Shown: positions 1-8,825 of the stretch, piece by piece
How the letters are laid out: each line of letters begins with the position of its first letter
How positions within the stretch are numbered: position 1 is the stretch's first letter
Source of the DNA: Marinomonas fungiae
Lineage (GTDB): Bacteria > Pseudomonadota > Gammaproteobacteria > Pseudomonadales > Marinomonadaceae
Length of the DNA: 64,000 nt
Reading direction: 5' to 3'
Assembly (NCBI RefSeq): GCF_001418205.1
Contig: NZ_LIQF01000014.1
Span: 23,874-87,873 of the forward strand
Notes under the pieces: model-generated
Seen by the model: only the letters and a program-made list of their open reading frames with translations
The model's database searches: none
Told to the model about the DNA's origin: nothing
Translations under genes and position numbers: made by a program

Positions 1-39
1 TATCAATCCATTGATGAAGCACTCAAGAGTTTAACTTAA
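1..39 (+). CDS. C-terminal end of an unidentified protein (5' end outside window)
   Basis: Reading from base 1, the plus strand gives twelve codons (YQSIDEALKSLT) and then TAA at 37-39. This could be the tail of a gene entering from the left, convergent with the zinc-ribbon gene that ends at 61. The stretch is far too short to identify a family, and a chance open frame of this length is quite possible. Confidence 0.3.
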   Translation, partial: YQSIDEALKSLT

Positions 40-60
40 TCGTCGTGTACTTTAATCGGA

Positions 61-594
61 CTATTGATCGCCGGACGAACGAAGTTTTTTGGGGACAGGA
101 TGCCCCTTATCGTCCGGCAATGTATGTTTGCATTCTGGGTATTTGATACACCCCCAGAAATACCCTTTCACCCCTTTCTTTCGGACCAAATAATGGCCAC
201 ATGCTCGACAAGGATATTTGCGTGACGAGGAAGGTTCGCCACTCACATCCTCTAGGGTTAATTTACAATCGGGGTAGTTGCTGCAGCCCCAAAAAGTATT
301 ACCACTATGGGTCTTCTTGCGCAGCTGACCACCACATAATGGGCAAAAGTATTTTTTTGGCCGAACCGGACGTCCGTCTTCATCGTTGGCACTGTAATCG
401 CATTTCGGGTAATTTTCGCAGCCCCAAAAGGCACCATTTTTCCCTTGTTTGAGCTGTAAGACGCCATGACATTTCGGGCAACGATAACGCTTACTTGGTG
501 TGCCTATGTAACCAGAGCCGTCTTGATTTAGGAACTCTTGTTCCCAAGAGTCAACGGCCCTAGCCTTAGTGTCATGGCTGTCATCACGGCTCAA
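61..594 (-). CDS. Orphan protein with three topoisomerase-type zinc ribbons
   Basis: The 177-residue protein has three tandem C4 zinc ribbons of the kind found at the C-terminus of DNA topoisomerase I. Each reads C-x2-C, a basic spacer, then FWGC and YPxC, at roughly residues 39-65, 84-110 and 129-155. No topoisomerase catalytic domain is present, so this is a free-standing zinc-ribbon protein. Such ribbons usually contact single-stranded DNA, so a nucleic-acid role is inferred. The N-terminus is acidic and looks disordered, and the C-terminus is basic. It follows the LEA-like gene on the same strand after only 6 bases, so the two may be co-transcribed. Confidence 0.8.
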   Translation of the reverse strand: MSRDDSHDTKARAVDSWEQEFLNQDGSGYIGTPSKRYRCPKCHGVLQLKQGKNGAFWGCENYPKCDYSANDEDGRPVRPKKYFCPLCGGQLRKKTHSGNTFWGCSNYPDCKLTLEDVSGEPSSSRKYPCRACGHYLVRKKGVKGYFWGCIKYPECKHTLPDDKGHPVPKKLRSSGDQ

Positions 595-600
595 ACTTTG

Positions 601-963
601 TTACTCCGCTTCGCAGTTTAACTTGTCTTGTTTGTCGCAAGCATGAGAATTGACGTAGCCTTTAGCTTTGTTAACGCCATTTTTAGCCGCCTCAGCCGTT
701 GCATTACCCACTTCTTTGGTTTTCTGCCAGGCCTTGCTGTTAGCAATATCTTCGCCTACTTCTTTACTGCGCTCTACCGCATCGCCAGCTACTTCACGAG
801 TTCTTTCGGCTACTTCACCTGCCACTTCACGGGTTTTATCTGCTGCGTTAGCAGCCGTTTGTTTGATATTTTCCCAAGCGTTTTCTTCTTCGGCATGCAA
901 AGGCATCATGATCGTACTCGCCAATAGTCCTGCTACCGCTAAGCATTTTTTTACACCCATCAT
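601..963 (-). CDS. Exported LEA-like amphipathic repeat protein
   Basis: A signal peptide (basic MMGVKK, hydrophobic core, cleavage after LHA) is followed by about 95 residues rich in Ala, Glu, Lys and Val. The 11-residue repeats KTREVAGEVAE, RTREVAGDAVE and RSKEVGED resemble LEA proteins and predict long amphipathic helices. Two Cys lie near the C-terminus. A start at 984 is possible, but the ATG at 961-963 has GGGGA upstream and overlaps the stop of the upstream HAD gene as ATGA, so I chose it. A periplasmic or envelope stress role is inference only. The gene sits last but one in the hemH-HAD block. Confidence 0.72.
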   Translation of the reverse strand: MMGVKKCLAVAGLLASTIMMPLHAEEENAWENIKQTAANAADKTREVAGEVAERTREVAGDAVERSKEVGEDIANSKAWQKTKEVGNATAEAAKNGVNKAKGYVNSHACDKQDKLNCEAE

Positions 964-1691
964 TTGATTTCCCCACTTAAGCAAAAATGTGCCCTAACCC
1001 ACTGCTCCACTTCCTCAGCCGAAGGGACGGTTGGGATCATTGGATAATTCGCTAATTCTGCCTCCGTCACCTGCTCATGACTCCAAGTAGTATGATACGG
1101 CACATGCAAAGCATGAGCCCCCGCATCTAACACCGGCAAGACATCTGAGCGCATCGAATTACCAATCATCAGCACTTCACTTGGATTTAACTGCAGACTC
1201 TCAAATACTTTTTGGTAATTAGCGGTCTTCTTATTACTTACCACTTCATACCAATCGAAGTATTCACTCAAACCTGAACGAGCTAATTTCCCCTCTTGGT
1301 CAAGCAAATCCCCTTTGGTGATGACCATTAACTGGCACTTACCATGTAGAGACTTCAGCAGGGCCTCAATCCCGGGAAGTAATTGAATTGGAGCCGCCAG
1401 CATTTGCTTGGCTAATTGGATGATCTCATGAATCTCATAGCCTGTAACACGCCCTTCCGTAAGCACTATGGCAGTTTCTAGCAGAGACAGCGTAAATCCT
1501 TTGATGCCGTAGCCAAAGTTTGACAGGTTCTCGATTTGCACTTCATTGAGGCGCTCCAAAATGTATTCGCGGGAATGGTACGATTCCAACATTTGGACAA
1601 AGTACTCCTGAGTGCTTAAGAACACATCTTCGTTACGCCAAAGGGTATCGTCTGCGTCAAACGCAATGGTGGTCAGGATAGGTTTTTGCAA
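960..1691 (-). CDS. HAD-superfamily hydrolase (phosphatase-like)
   Basis: Motif I is FDADDTLW near residue 11 (nucleophile Asp plus the second Asp). Motif II Thr lies in MVITKGD, and motif III/IV in MIGNSMRSDV. The helical cap between about residues 25 and 95 is typical of small-molecule phosphatases of the YjjG/pyrimidine-nucleotidase kind. The substrate cannot be read from the sequence. The start is a TTG at 1689-1691 with GGATGA six bases upstream; no in-frame ATG is available. It begins one base after the hemH stop and overlaps the next gene by ATGA, so it is translated as part of an operon with hemH. Confidence 0.85.
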   Translation of the reverse strand: MQKPILTTIAFDADDTLWRNEDVFLSTQEYFVQMLESYHSREYILERLNEVQIENLSNFGYGIKGFTLSLLETAIVLTEGRVTGYEIHEIIQLAKQMLAAPIQLLPGIEALLKSLHGKCQLMVITKGDLLDQEGKLARSGLSEYFDWYEVVSNKKTANYQKVFESLQLNPSEVLMIGNSMRSDVLPVLDAGAHALHVPYHTTWSHEQVTEAELANYPMIPTVPSAEEVEQWVRAHFCLSGEIK

Positions 1692-1692
1692 A

Positions 1693-2694
1693 TCAATTCA
1701 TCCAGTGTTGGGTGTTTTCTAAAACAAGGGCTTTGTATAAAGTGACATGATCAGGTGAGTCATTTAATGCAGCGATGTAATCAAATTTTTCACCGCCAGC
1801 CCTTTCAAACTCTTCTCGCAACTGCATATCAATTTCTTCTAAGGTTTCAATACAATCAATCGCAAACGCTGGGCTGATCATGTTCAGTTCTTTAATACCT
1901 TTGTTTGGCATAGCGCGAATAGTCTCATCTGCATAGGGTTTTAACCATTCTTCGCGACCAAAGCGGGATTGGTAAGCATGGGTATAGTCATCTTCCCCTA
2001 GGCCTAGTTGCTGAACGACAGCTGCCGTAGTAGCTTCACAACGACGTTGATACGGATCACCTTCTGTAACATAGCGTTTCGGTACGCCATGATAGGAAAA
2101 CATTAGATGACGTTTACCACCTTGCTTGTCCCATTGCGCTTTGATGGATTTTACCAAAGCATCAATATAGATCGGATGGTCGGCATAATCCTGCATCATG
2201 CTTAAAGCCGGCCAATGGGGGCAGCGTTTCAATGATGCCATGAGTCGATCGTAAGCGGCCGCCGTGGTTGAACGAGAAAATTGAGGATACATGGGCAACA
2301 CAAAAATCTGCTCAACGTTGTTTTCACGAAATAGCTTCGCTGCACTTTCAACACTGGGCTGACCATAGGTCATGGCCATGGTGACAACAAAACGTTGGCC
2401 GTCTTGGTTCAAAGCCTGATCCAATTTCTTGGTCAAGCGCTGGCCGAGCACCAATAACGGCGACCCTTCATCCATCCACACTTCTTGATACACTTTAGCC
2501 ACTTTTTTAGGGCGCACATTCAAAATAATGCCGTTTAAAATAGGCTTCCAAATAAGCGGATTGACATCGACCACACGAGGGTCGGACAGAAATTCTTTGA
2601 GGTATTTTTTAACCGCCGCAGGCGTCGGCGCTTCGGGGGTACCAAGGTTCATCAAAAGAACCCCAATCAAACTGTTTTTCTGATTCATAGCCAT
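1693..2694 (-). CDS. hemH: Ferrochelatase
   Basis: This enzyme inserts Fe2+ into protoporphyrin IX, the last step of protoheme synthesis. The 333-residue length and the blocks MNLGTPEAP (N-terminus), SYHGVPKRY (catalytic His) and IETLEEID (catalytic Glu region) are diagnostic. The annotated first ATG sits right after ACGGA. The second ATG, two codons in (2688), has better spacing to that Shine-Dalgarno-like sequence, so the protein may begin MNQKNS. It lies 9 bases downstream of the TauE-like gene and 1 base upstream of the HAD gene. Confidence 0.95.
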   Translation of the reverse strand: MAMNQKNSLIGVLLMNLGTPEAPTPAAVKKYLKEFLSDPRVVDVNPLIWKPILNGIILNVRPKKVAKVYQEVWMDEGSPLLVLGQRLTKKLDQALNQDGQRFVVTMAMTYGQPSVESAAKLFRENNVEQIFVLPMYPQFSRSTTAAAYDRLMASLKRCPHWPALSMMQDYADHPIYIDALVKSIKAQWDKQGGKRHLMFSYHGVPKRYVTEGDPYQRRCEATTAAVVQQLGLGEDDYTHAYQSRFGREEWLKPYADETIRAMPNKGIKELNMISPAFAIDCIETLEEIDMQLREEFERAGGEKFDYIAALNDSPDHVTLYKALVLENTQHWMN

Positions 2695-2703
2695 TCCGTT
2701 ATG

Positions 2704-3447
2704 TTAAAAAATAACGTGTTTAAACAACAAGTGTCCCCAGACACTTAAACACATCGCCAATACGATCCAATCCAGTACTTTGGATTCAAATGCACTGGAT
2801 GTTAAACGCTGCTGCAGTAAAAGACCCGTATTACCACCTAATAAAGCGGCCAGCATATGGGGAAAAGAAAGCGCCTGCCATGCAAAGTCTGACGGTAATG
2901 CCAGCAAGCCTATCAGCGCCCCCACTAAAGAAAATGCCCATAAAGCAGAACGATTACCTAGCAGGTTGTTGGATTGCCTATCTTGCAGCCAGGCTAGACC
3001 AGAACTAAGACTAACAAACTGCGCTGCCCCCATGATCATGCCGGTCAACACTTTCAATGAATTTGGGATCTTATCTAACGACCAGCCCCCACGCTGCAGT
3101 AGCAACACTTGGGTTACAGAAACAATGATTAGTAAAGCAACTAAGACCGTGAAGCTCATTGGCAACAAAAATAACAACTGCACACCAATAAAGCCGCCAA
3201 GGGACAAGCCCGCCCCTAAACGAGTAATGCTCTCCACTTGTAAGTGCGCTCTATGCCGCAGAACTTGCATCAAAGCAAACAACAACATAACAGGCAGCAG
3301 ACTAGCAAATAGATCGCGCAGTAGTGTTAAGTCGTCTATGACTAATAAAGCACACGGCAAGATCACAATTAAAGGGTCAATACGCAAACGTTTATTGACC
3401 AGTGCAGCGCATAAGGATGCGAGAAAAAGATAGATAGGTAATAACAT
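2704..3447 (-). CDS. TauE/SafE-like integral membrane protein
   Basis: The protein has about eight hydrophobic segments, with Gly-rich loops (GAGLSLGGFIG, GMIMGAAQF, ALLGGNTGLLL) arranged as the two repeats of TSUP/TauE-SafE transporters. These often export sulfur-containing organic anions, but the substrate here is unknown. A GTG at 3457-3459 would extend it by four residues. That codon lies inside the stem of the cheV terminator, so I prefer the ATG at 3445-3447, giving MLLPIYLF. It is the first gene of the block leading into hemH. Confidence 0.65.
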   Translation of the reverse strand: MLLPIYLFLASLCAALVNKRLRIDPLIVILPCALLVIDDLTLLRDLFASLLPVMLLFALMQVLRHRAHLQVESITRLGAGLSLGGFIGVQLLFLLPMSFTVLVALLIIVSVTQVLLLQRGGWSLDKIPNSLKVLTGMIMGAAQFVSLSSGLAWLQDRQSNNLLGNRSALWAFSLVGALIGLLALPSDFAWQALSFPHMLAALLGGNTGLLLQQRLTSSAFESKVLDWIVLAMCLSVWGHLLFKHVIF

Positions 3448-3453
3448 AAAAGG

Positions 3454-3480
3454 AAACACCTTGAGGTCTTCAAGGTGTTT
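3454..3480 (-). terminator. Rho-independent terminator after cheV
   Basis: A perfect 11-bp inverted repeat (AAACACCTTGA / TCAAGGTGTTT) encloses the 5-base loop GGTCT. On the minus strand it is followed by TCCTTTT, and it lies 12 bases past the cheV stop. It abuts the start of the TauE-like gene on the same strand. Confidence 0.8.
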
Positions 3481-3491
3481 TTACAGTTGCC

Positions 3492-4427
3492 TTATTCGGA
3501 TTCAACTACCGCGCGCATACGATCTTGGATGATGGTCGCAAGCTTATCAGGTTGGAATTTTGATAAGAAATCGTCACAACCTACTTTTTGCACCATGGCT
3601 TTGTTAAAGCTACCACTCAAAGAAGTATGCAGAACGATGTATAGATCTTTCAATCGAGGATCTTCACGAATTTCTCGGGTTAGACGGTAGCCATCCATTT
3701 CAGGCATTTCGGCGTCCGTAATCAACATCAAAAGCTTATTCGGAACATCTTCACCTTCAGCTGCCCACTTCTTAAGAAGATCAAGACCACGCTTACCATC
3801 GGTTGCCGAATGAACACTGATGCCTAGATGATCGAGCGTTGATTTACACTGAGCTAGACCCACAGAAGAATCGTCTACCACCAAGACCTCTAGACCTTTG
3901 GCCATCGACAGAAGATCTTTGTCGATGATGTGGTCAGAGACACGAGTGTCGTAAGGCGAAATCTCCGCCAGTACTTTTTCAACATCGATAATTTCCACCA
4001 AACGATCGTTTACACGTGTGATCGCGGTCAAATAATGCTGACGCCCCGTACCATCTGGCGGCGGCAAAATATCGCTCCAATTCATATTGATGATGCGATC
4101 AACTTCTCCCACCATAAACCCTTGCACGGTATTGTTATACTCAGTGACGATCAGGTTACAAGGCTTGTCTTTATCGATTGGACGCAGACCAATGGACTCA
4201 GACAGATCAATAACAGGAATGGTGCGGCCACGGAAATGCGTTACACCCGCCACAGAAGGATGGCGGTGCGGCATTAAGTTTAGACGTGGCAATTGCACGA
4301 CTTCTTGTACTTTAAAGACGTTGATAGCAAATAGTTGCATGCCACCCAGACGAAACATCAGCAACTCTAGTCGGTTTTCACCTACCAGCTGCGTTCTCTG
4401 GTCCACCGCATCTAACATTCCTGCCAT
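3492..4427 (-). CDS. cheV: Chemotaxis coupling protein CheV (CheW-receiver fusion)
   Basis: CheV couples chemoreceptors to CheA, and its receiver domain tunes adaptation. The N-terminal CheW-like domain spans about residues 15-165 (ELLMFRLGGMQLFAINVFKVQEVV, shortened as read). The response-regulator domain (about 175-310) has the acidic pair in VVDDSS, the phospho-acceptor Asp in LITDAEMP, and LHTSLS. The start chosen is the ATG at 4425-4427 with GGAG six bases upstream, giving MAGMLDAVDQRTQLVGENR, the standard CheV opening. The longer TTG reading from 4439 lies across that ribosome site. It is a single gene, divergent from tatD. Confidence 0.95.
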   Translation of the reverse strand: MAGMLDAVDQRTQLVGENRLELLMFRLGGMQLFAINVFKVQEVVQLPRLNLMPHRHPSVAGVTHFRGRTIPVIDLSESIGLRPIDKDKPCNLIVTEYNNTVQGFMVGEVDRIINMNWSDILPPPDGTGRQHYLTAITRVNDRLVEIIDVEKVLAEISPYDTRVSDHIIDKDLLSMAKGLEVLVVDDSSVGLAQCKSTLDHLGISVHSATDGKRGLDLLKKWAAEGEDVPNKLLMLITDAEMPEMDGYRLTREIREDPRLKDLYIVLHTSLSGSFNKAMVQKVGCDDFLSKFQPDKLATIIQDRMRAVVESE

Positions 4428-4641
4428 AACATTCTCCAATATTAAGTTTTAAACGCTGGGGTCAATAATCATCATGATAGTGAATTATCCCGAACATAAC
4501 AGTAATTTTTTGATGGTCAAAACCGTTAAGTCATGATCTATAAACAAATTAGTCGATTTATTAGCCTGAGCCCTAATAAAGCATTCTGATTCCGCCGCAG
4601 TCATTGATAAACTAGCGTTATAAACTATTCTTGGAGCCAGC

Positions 4642-5415
4642 ATGTTTGATATTGGTGTCAATTTAGATCATTCCTCTTACTTAGACAATTTGCAGCAGTT
4701 TCGTGAGGATTATCAACACGAAGGTGTTCAGGGCATCATCTGCATTGCCTCAAATATGCAAGAAGCCAATCTACTTTCTGACCTGTGTACTCCCTATCCT
4801 GATATGCATTACACGCTAGGTTGTCATCCGCATCATGCTTCCAGCTGGGACGTTCAGGACAGCGACAAACTGATCCAAGCCTTTGCGGCTGATCCTAAGG
4901 CAGTGGCGGTGGGGGAAATGGGGCTAGATTTTAATCGTAATTACTCCACACCAGATGAGCAAATTCGCGCTTTTGAAGCGCAGCTAATCGTTGCAGAAAA
5001 AGCACAAAAGCCCGTCTACCTACATGAACGGGATGCTTTTGCCGAGTTAACTCAGCGTTTAGCACAGGCTTCTCTTCCGAAAGGCGGGGTGATTCACTGT
5101 TTTACAGGCAACAAAGATCAGCTGAAAAGCTATTTGGATTTAGGTTTAAGTGTGGGCATTACAGGCTGGCTCTTGGATGAGCGCCGCAATCAGGAACTGG
5201 TCGAGGCTTTAGCGTACTTGCCTTTAGATCGACTGCTACTAGAAACCGACGCGCCTTATTTGTTGCCGCGAAACATTCGTCCTCGCCCTAAGCGAAACCA
5301 TCCAAAATTTTTACCTTACATTGCGCAAGCCGTGGCAGAGGTAAAAGGTATTGCATTAGAAGAAGTCATTGCGCAAGCTAGTGACAATACCCGTCAGTTA
5401 TTTTTCAGCGCCTAG
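4642..5415 (+). CDS. tatD: TatD-family metal-dependent DNase
   Basis: This is a TIM-barrel metallohydrolase of the TatD family, 3'-5' exonucleases linked to DNA repair and quality control. The N-terminus MFDIGVNL is like E. coli TatD. Metal and catalytic positions are visible in GCHPHHASSW, GEMGLDFNRN, HERDAF, HCFTGN and ETDAPYL. GGAG lies six bases before the ATG. The 3' end overlaps the convergent glutaredoxin-like gene by 18 bases. Confidence 0.92.
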   Translation: MFDIGVNLDHSSYLDNLQQFREDYQHEGVQGIICIASNMQEANLLSDLCTPYPDMHYTLGCHPHHASSWDVQDSDKLIQAFAADPKAVAVGEMGLDFNRNYSTPDEQIRAFEAQLIVAEKAQKPVYLHERDAFAELTQRLAQASLPKGGVIHCFTGNKDQLKSYLDLGLSVGITGWLLDERRNQELVEALAYLPLDRLLLETDAPYLLPRNIRPRPKRNHPKFLPYIAQAVAEVKGIALEEVIAQASDNTRQLFFSA

Positions 5416-5700
5416 AATAAATACTCGCCGCGCTTTTGGCGGCGTTTGTTGCTTTGCTGGCTGCGGCGAAGAGACTTGATTAAGTAAGGATTGGGCTTGG
5501 CTTGGATCAAAAGGCCAATCCATTACACCATCACCGATCTGTAACACAGGGATACGCAAACCATAAAGCGTCACCAAGTGTTCATCACTGGCGATATCAA
5601 CCTTGTCATATTGCAGCATAGGAAAAAAATGCTGTAGCCAAACTTCAGCATCCTCACACAAATGGCAACCTAGGGTACCGTAAAGTTGAATATCAGACAT
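5398..5700 (-). CDS. Glutaredoxin-like thiol-disulfide protein
   Basis: This is a small thioredoxin-fold protein with the redox motif C-H-L-C directly after the first strand (LYGTLGCHLCEDAE), and the cis-Pro region RIPVLQIGD. It matches the glutaredoxin-like DUF836 type. A longer reading to 5727 adds an Arg-rich stretch, but the ATG at 5698-5700 gives the normal N-terminus MSDIQLYG. That start overlaps the stop of the TetR gene by 8 bases, so the two genes are likely coupled. The C-terminal 25 residues are Pro/Lys/Arg-rich and extend past the fold. Confidence 0.82.
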   Translation of the reverse strand: MSDIQLYGTLGCHLCEDAEVWLQHFFPMLQYDKVDIASDEHLVTLYGLRIPVLQIGDGVMDWPFDPSQAQSLLNQVSSPQPAKQQTPPKARRVFILGAEK

Positions 5701-6361
5701 GGCCCGCTTGCGCCTTCTCCAGCTCAAAAATGGATTGTGGCAATGCAGCCAACGGCGTCACTGGACACACTAAACTGGATGCCTGTTCTAATTGATCCCC
5801 ACTTAGGCCCATTGACGATAAAGCCAACAACACGATTTGAGAGGCTTCTCCATCGGGCAATGCCATACCATTGGCATGATATTGCTTTAACAATGGAAAA
5901 AAACCATTTTCAATGAAAGAGGCGGTTATTTTAGCGTTGTGCACACGCCCTTTATTCGACAGCATTTCTTCTAACACCAAGGGCTCTAACAAGGCCATTA
6001 AACCGCCATCCATACGTTCTGAAAAGTTTTCAGCACGATAAAAATAGTTCGCCCAAGTTGGCTTAGCATTGAGAATATTTACGAAATACTTTAACAACAG
6101 TGAAATGCGACATTCCACTCGTGATTGGGTCAGCAATAAGCTGTTAAGGTCTTTTTGAATCAATGCGGACAGACAAGTACGCACATCGGCGAGCGCTTCA
6201 TCTTTACTGTCATAGTAATTATAAAAGGTCCCAATACTGACGCCAGCGCTGACCGACACATCTTGCACAGTAATTTCTGTCCAATCTGTTTCCAGAAGCA
6301 AATTTTGCACTGCGCTACGTAACCGGTCTTGGGTTAGAACTCGTTTCGGGGGTGTCACCAT
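5693..6361 (-). CDS. TetR-family transcriptional regulator
   Basis: The 222-residue protein has a typical N-terminal TetR helix-turn-helix at about residues 10-58 (ITVQDVSVSAGVSIGTFYNYY) and a ligand-binding helical domain. The ligand and target are unknown. The overlap with the glutaredoxin-like gene suggests one transcript. Upstream palindromes at 6406-6446 are candidate operators. Confidence 0.88.
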   Translation of the reverse strand: MVTPPKRVLTQDRLRSAVQNLLLETDWTEITVQDVSVSAGVSIGTFYNYYDSKDEALADVRTCLSALIQKDLNSLLLTQSRVECRISLLLKYFVNILNAKPTWANYFYRAENFSERMDGGLMALLEPLVLEEMLSNKGRVHNAKITASFIENGFFPLLKQYHANGMALPDGEASQIVLLALSSMGLSGDQLEQASSLVCPVTPLAALPQSIFELEKAQAGHV

Positions 6362-6405
6362 GCTTATACTCTTCTACTCAACTGTCATTCCTTAACGTTG
6401 TGGTA

Positions 6406-6446
6406 GCCGGTAAAACCGGCAAGCTAATGGATCAGGCCCATTAGCT
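6406..6446. promoter_or_regulatory. Two adjacent inverted repeats between tetR-type gene and polB
   Basis: GCCGGT-AAA-ACCGGC (6406-6420) is followed directly by a 9-bp inverted repeat AGCTAATGG / CCATTAGCT (6422-6446, 7-base loop). They lie 45 bases upstream of the TetR start and downstream of polB. They could be TetR operators, a polB transcript terminator without a strong T tract, or both. Confidence 0.45.
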
Positions 6447-6479
6447 AGACTTACACACGCCAGCCCTAATTACCATACA

Positions 6480-8813
6480 TCACAAAAGGTTATACTGCGG
6501 GGTCAGTATATCAACAACATTCAAATGAAGCATTTGAAAAACCCCTTCCGCGATCGGCAGAACTTGTTTATCTATATAATGCTGATAATCCAGATTGTCT
6601 AAATCACTTTCACCCAGATATGGCATCACACCTGCGAGCGTATAAACATATTGCACTCGCTTACGACCACGATCATATTCTGGCGGCAGACCTTGCTGAT
6701 AACGAAGCTCATCGGCCATCTTAGCTGCGCGAACATGCGGTGGCTGAGTTTTGGTGTACTTAGCCAGCGGGCGTGTTAACTGCTTCGAATATATCAGCTC
6801 GTGATCGAACTTTCCTAGTCGTAAATCGCTAACAAATTCAGAAACATAACTATCCAGATCTAAGTCAAAAAACAGATGCTCAAATAGCTCAACCTGGAAC
6901 CGCTTCGCCAAAGGTGTCCAATCGCTGCGAGCAGCCTCCAAACCTTTAAAGACAATCTCGCCGTTACTTAAGCCCGCATAACGTTTTTTCGAACCTTCTT
7001 CTTGACCGCGAATAGTCGGCATATAGAAACGGGTATATAAGGTTTCAAACTCAAGCTCTAAGTGCGAGTCGATATCCGCATAATCACCGCACCACTCGCT
7101 CAAGCATTGGTTAACCACCTCACACAACTCTTTGCCAGCCCGCCACGCTTCATCTTCAGACAGCGAGTCTGACAAGGTGATAAACAAGGAGTCCGTATCA
7201 CCATAAATAACTTTAGCGCCACGCTCTTCCATCCATTGCTTGCTTCTTCCAAGCAATTCATGACCGCGCATCGTGATGGAGCTGGCCAATTCTGCATGAT
7301 AAAAACGGCAAACTTGTGAGCCGAGCACACCGTAAAAGGAGTTCATTATAATCTTGATGGCGTAACTTAAAATCGAATTACCATTACGTTTGGCGCTTTC
7401 ACGTGATTGAGCAAGCTCAGCAACCAATTCAGGCAAAATCGCAAATTGACGTTGAAAAGATGCTCCGCGATAGCCTGGTACCAAACCTTCGTCCTGCGCC
7501 AACGCCTGCGCTACCACACGTGCTAAAGGGTCAACATAGAATGTGCGAATAATGCTTGGATATAGGCTTTTAAAGTCGAACACCAAAACATTTTTATAAA
7601 GCCCAGGCAGTGAGTTCATGACAAAGCCGCCGGGGCTTGGGACAAACTTATCATCACTCCAAGCTGGCGCCACCCAACCTTTACGATGCAAGCGTGGTAA
7701 ATACAGATTCTCAAACGACGCCACAGAGCCGCCAGTTTGTGACAGGGGAATACCAGTGAGGTCAACACGGGTTTGCTGCAATTCTATCAACTGAAGCTTT
7801 TCGAAAATACGCTCAACTAAGACACAGTCTTGTAGATTGTAGGCGACAAACTTATCTAACTCTTCACGGTGCATGCGTTCGATCTCTTGCCAGCGATCAC
7901 CACCGGTTAGCAGCTTAGATTCGTCCAACAACTCATTGCTAACGTTGTTGAGACTGTAGGAGTTGAAATGATAGCCACCCACCTTGAGCATGGTGATGCC
8001 ATCTAGTACCGCTCGCCCAGCAATCGATGCAAAAACTTTACCGCTGTCTTTGGCTTCGCGTACGCGCCAATTCTCACCTTGAACCCCTAAAGCAGGCTTG
8101 ATACCTAAGTACCTAAAGCGCTGATCGAGAAACATCAAATCAAAACCGATGACGTTCCAGCCAATGATGATGTCAGGAGAATGCTTGCGTACAAATTTGA
8201 TAAATGCCATGAGCAGTTTACGCTCATCAGCAAAGCAATAGACATTTTCAATTTGAGAGGACTGCGGTGAGACGACCAGTACAACCTTGCGCTCACCGCT
8301 AGTGATGCCAATGGACAGCAACTCATTACGGGATACAGAAGTTTCGATGTCCAATGACCACACTTGCCAGTTAGGCTGATACTCGCCTGCTTTCAGCTTG
8401 GCTTGACTAAAACTCATACCTGACGCATCCGGCACGCCAACAAAGGCGACCTGTCCACGAATATGTCGCTCCATTAAATAGCGATCTTCGGGCTTGATGT
8501 CTTCTTCGTAAACCAAATAACCCAGTTTCTTGACCATCGCCACCATTTGCTGTTGCAGTAGTAGGCTTTGGCAACGAACGACACAAACCGCTTCATGGGA
8601 GAAGGATTTAAGCTGACTTTCTTCACACTTCACCCCTTCTACATCGGTCGCTAGAGCTTCCATTGGGGCATTGGTAAAAAACAGAGTTTCTGGATTGGCA
8701 ATCGAAACTTTGACGGTGGCGGCGTCAGTCTTCACATAGTAATGGATCTCAAGACGACCCTTCACATCACTACTGTGACGACTGACGATGTATCCTTGCT
8801 GTGGCTCAAACAT
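6480..8813 (-). CDS. polB: DNA polymerase II (family B)
   Basis: This is a 777-residue family-B polymerase for translesion and restart synthesis. The 3'-5' exonuclease domain shows ExoI WSLDIETS and ExoII in GWNVIGFDLMFL. The polymerase domain shows motif A (DFKSLYPSIIRTF), motif B (KIIMNSFYGVLGS) and motif C (YGDTDSLF), so both activities look intact. It lies 12 bases downstream of the ABC permease gene on the same strand, a plausible operon. I saw no clear LexA box just upstream, so SOS control, as in E. coli, is not supported here. Confidence 0.96.
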   Translation of the reverse strand: MFEPQQGYIVSRHSSDVKGRLEIHYYVKTDAATVKVSIANPETLFFTNAPMEALATDVEGVKCEESQLKSFSHEAVCVVRCQSLLLQQQMVAMVKKLGYLVYEEDIKPEDRYLMERHIRGQVAFVGVPDASGMSFSQAKLKAGEYQPNWQVWSLDIETSVSRNELLSIGITSGERKVVLVVSPQSSQIENVYCFADERKLLMAFIKFVRKHSPDIIIGWNVIGFDLMFLDQRFRYLGIKPALGVQGENWRVREAKDSGKVFASIAGRAVLDGITMLKVGGYHFNSYSLNNVSNELLDESKLLTGGDRWQEIERMHREELDKFVAYNLQDCVLVERIFEKLQLIELQQTRVDLTGIPLSQTGGSVASFENLYLPRLHRKGWVAPAWSDDKFVPSPGGFVMNSLPGLYKNVLVFDFKSLYPSIIRTFYVDPLARVVAQALAQDEGLVPGYRGASFQRQFAILPELVAELAQSRESAKRNGNSILSYAIKIIMNSFYGVLGSQVCRFYHAELASSITMRGHELLGRSKQWMEERGAKVIYGDTDSLFITLSDSLSEDEAWRAGKELCEVVNQCLSEWCGDYADIDSHLELEFETLYTRFYMPTIRGQEEGSKKRYAGLSNGEIVFKGLEAARSDWTPLAKRFQVELFEHLFFDLDLDSYVSEFVSDLRLGKFDHELIYSKQLTRPLAKYTKTQPPHVRAAKMADELRYQQGLPPEYDRGRKRVQYVYTLAGVMPYLGESDLDNLDYQHYIDKQVLPIAEGVFQMLHLNVVDILTPQYNLL

Positions 8814-8825
8814 GAAATTGTGTAC

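Noticed and set aside
601..700. A CRISPR array or other spaced repeat array in the window
   Set aside because: No regularly spaced identical repeats with unique spacers were seen anywhere. The repeats in this gene are codon-level LEA-like repeats within a coding frame.
2780..3433. 217-residue open frame on the plus strand opposite the TauE-like gene
   Set aside because: It has Lys/Arg/Ser/Asn-rich composition without domains. It is the antisense shadow of a membrane-protein gene whose hydrophobic codons keep the reverse frame open.
6406..6446. A strong rho-independent terminator of polB
   Set aside because: The stems are good, but neither is followed by a T run on the minus strand, so I list them only as inverted repeats.
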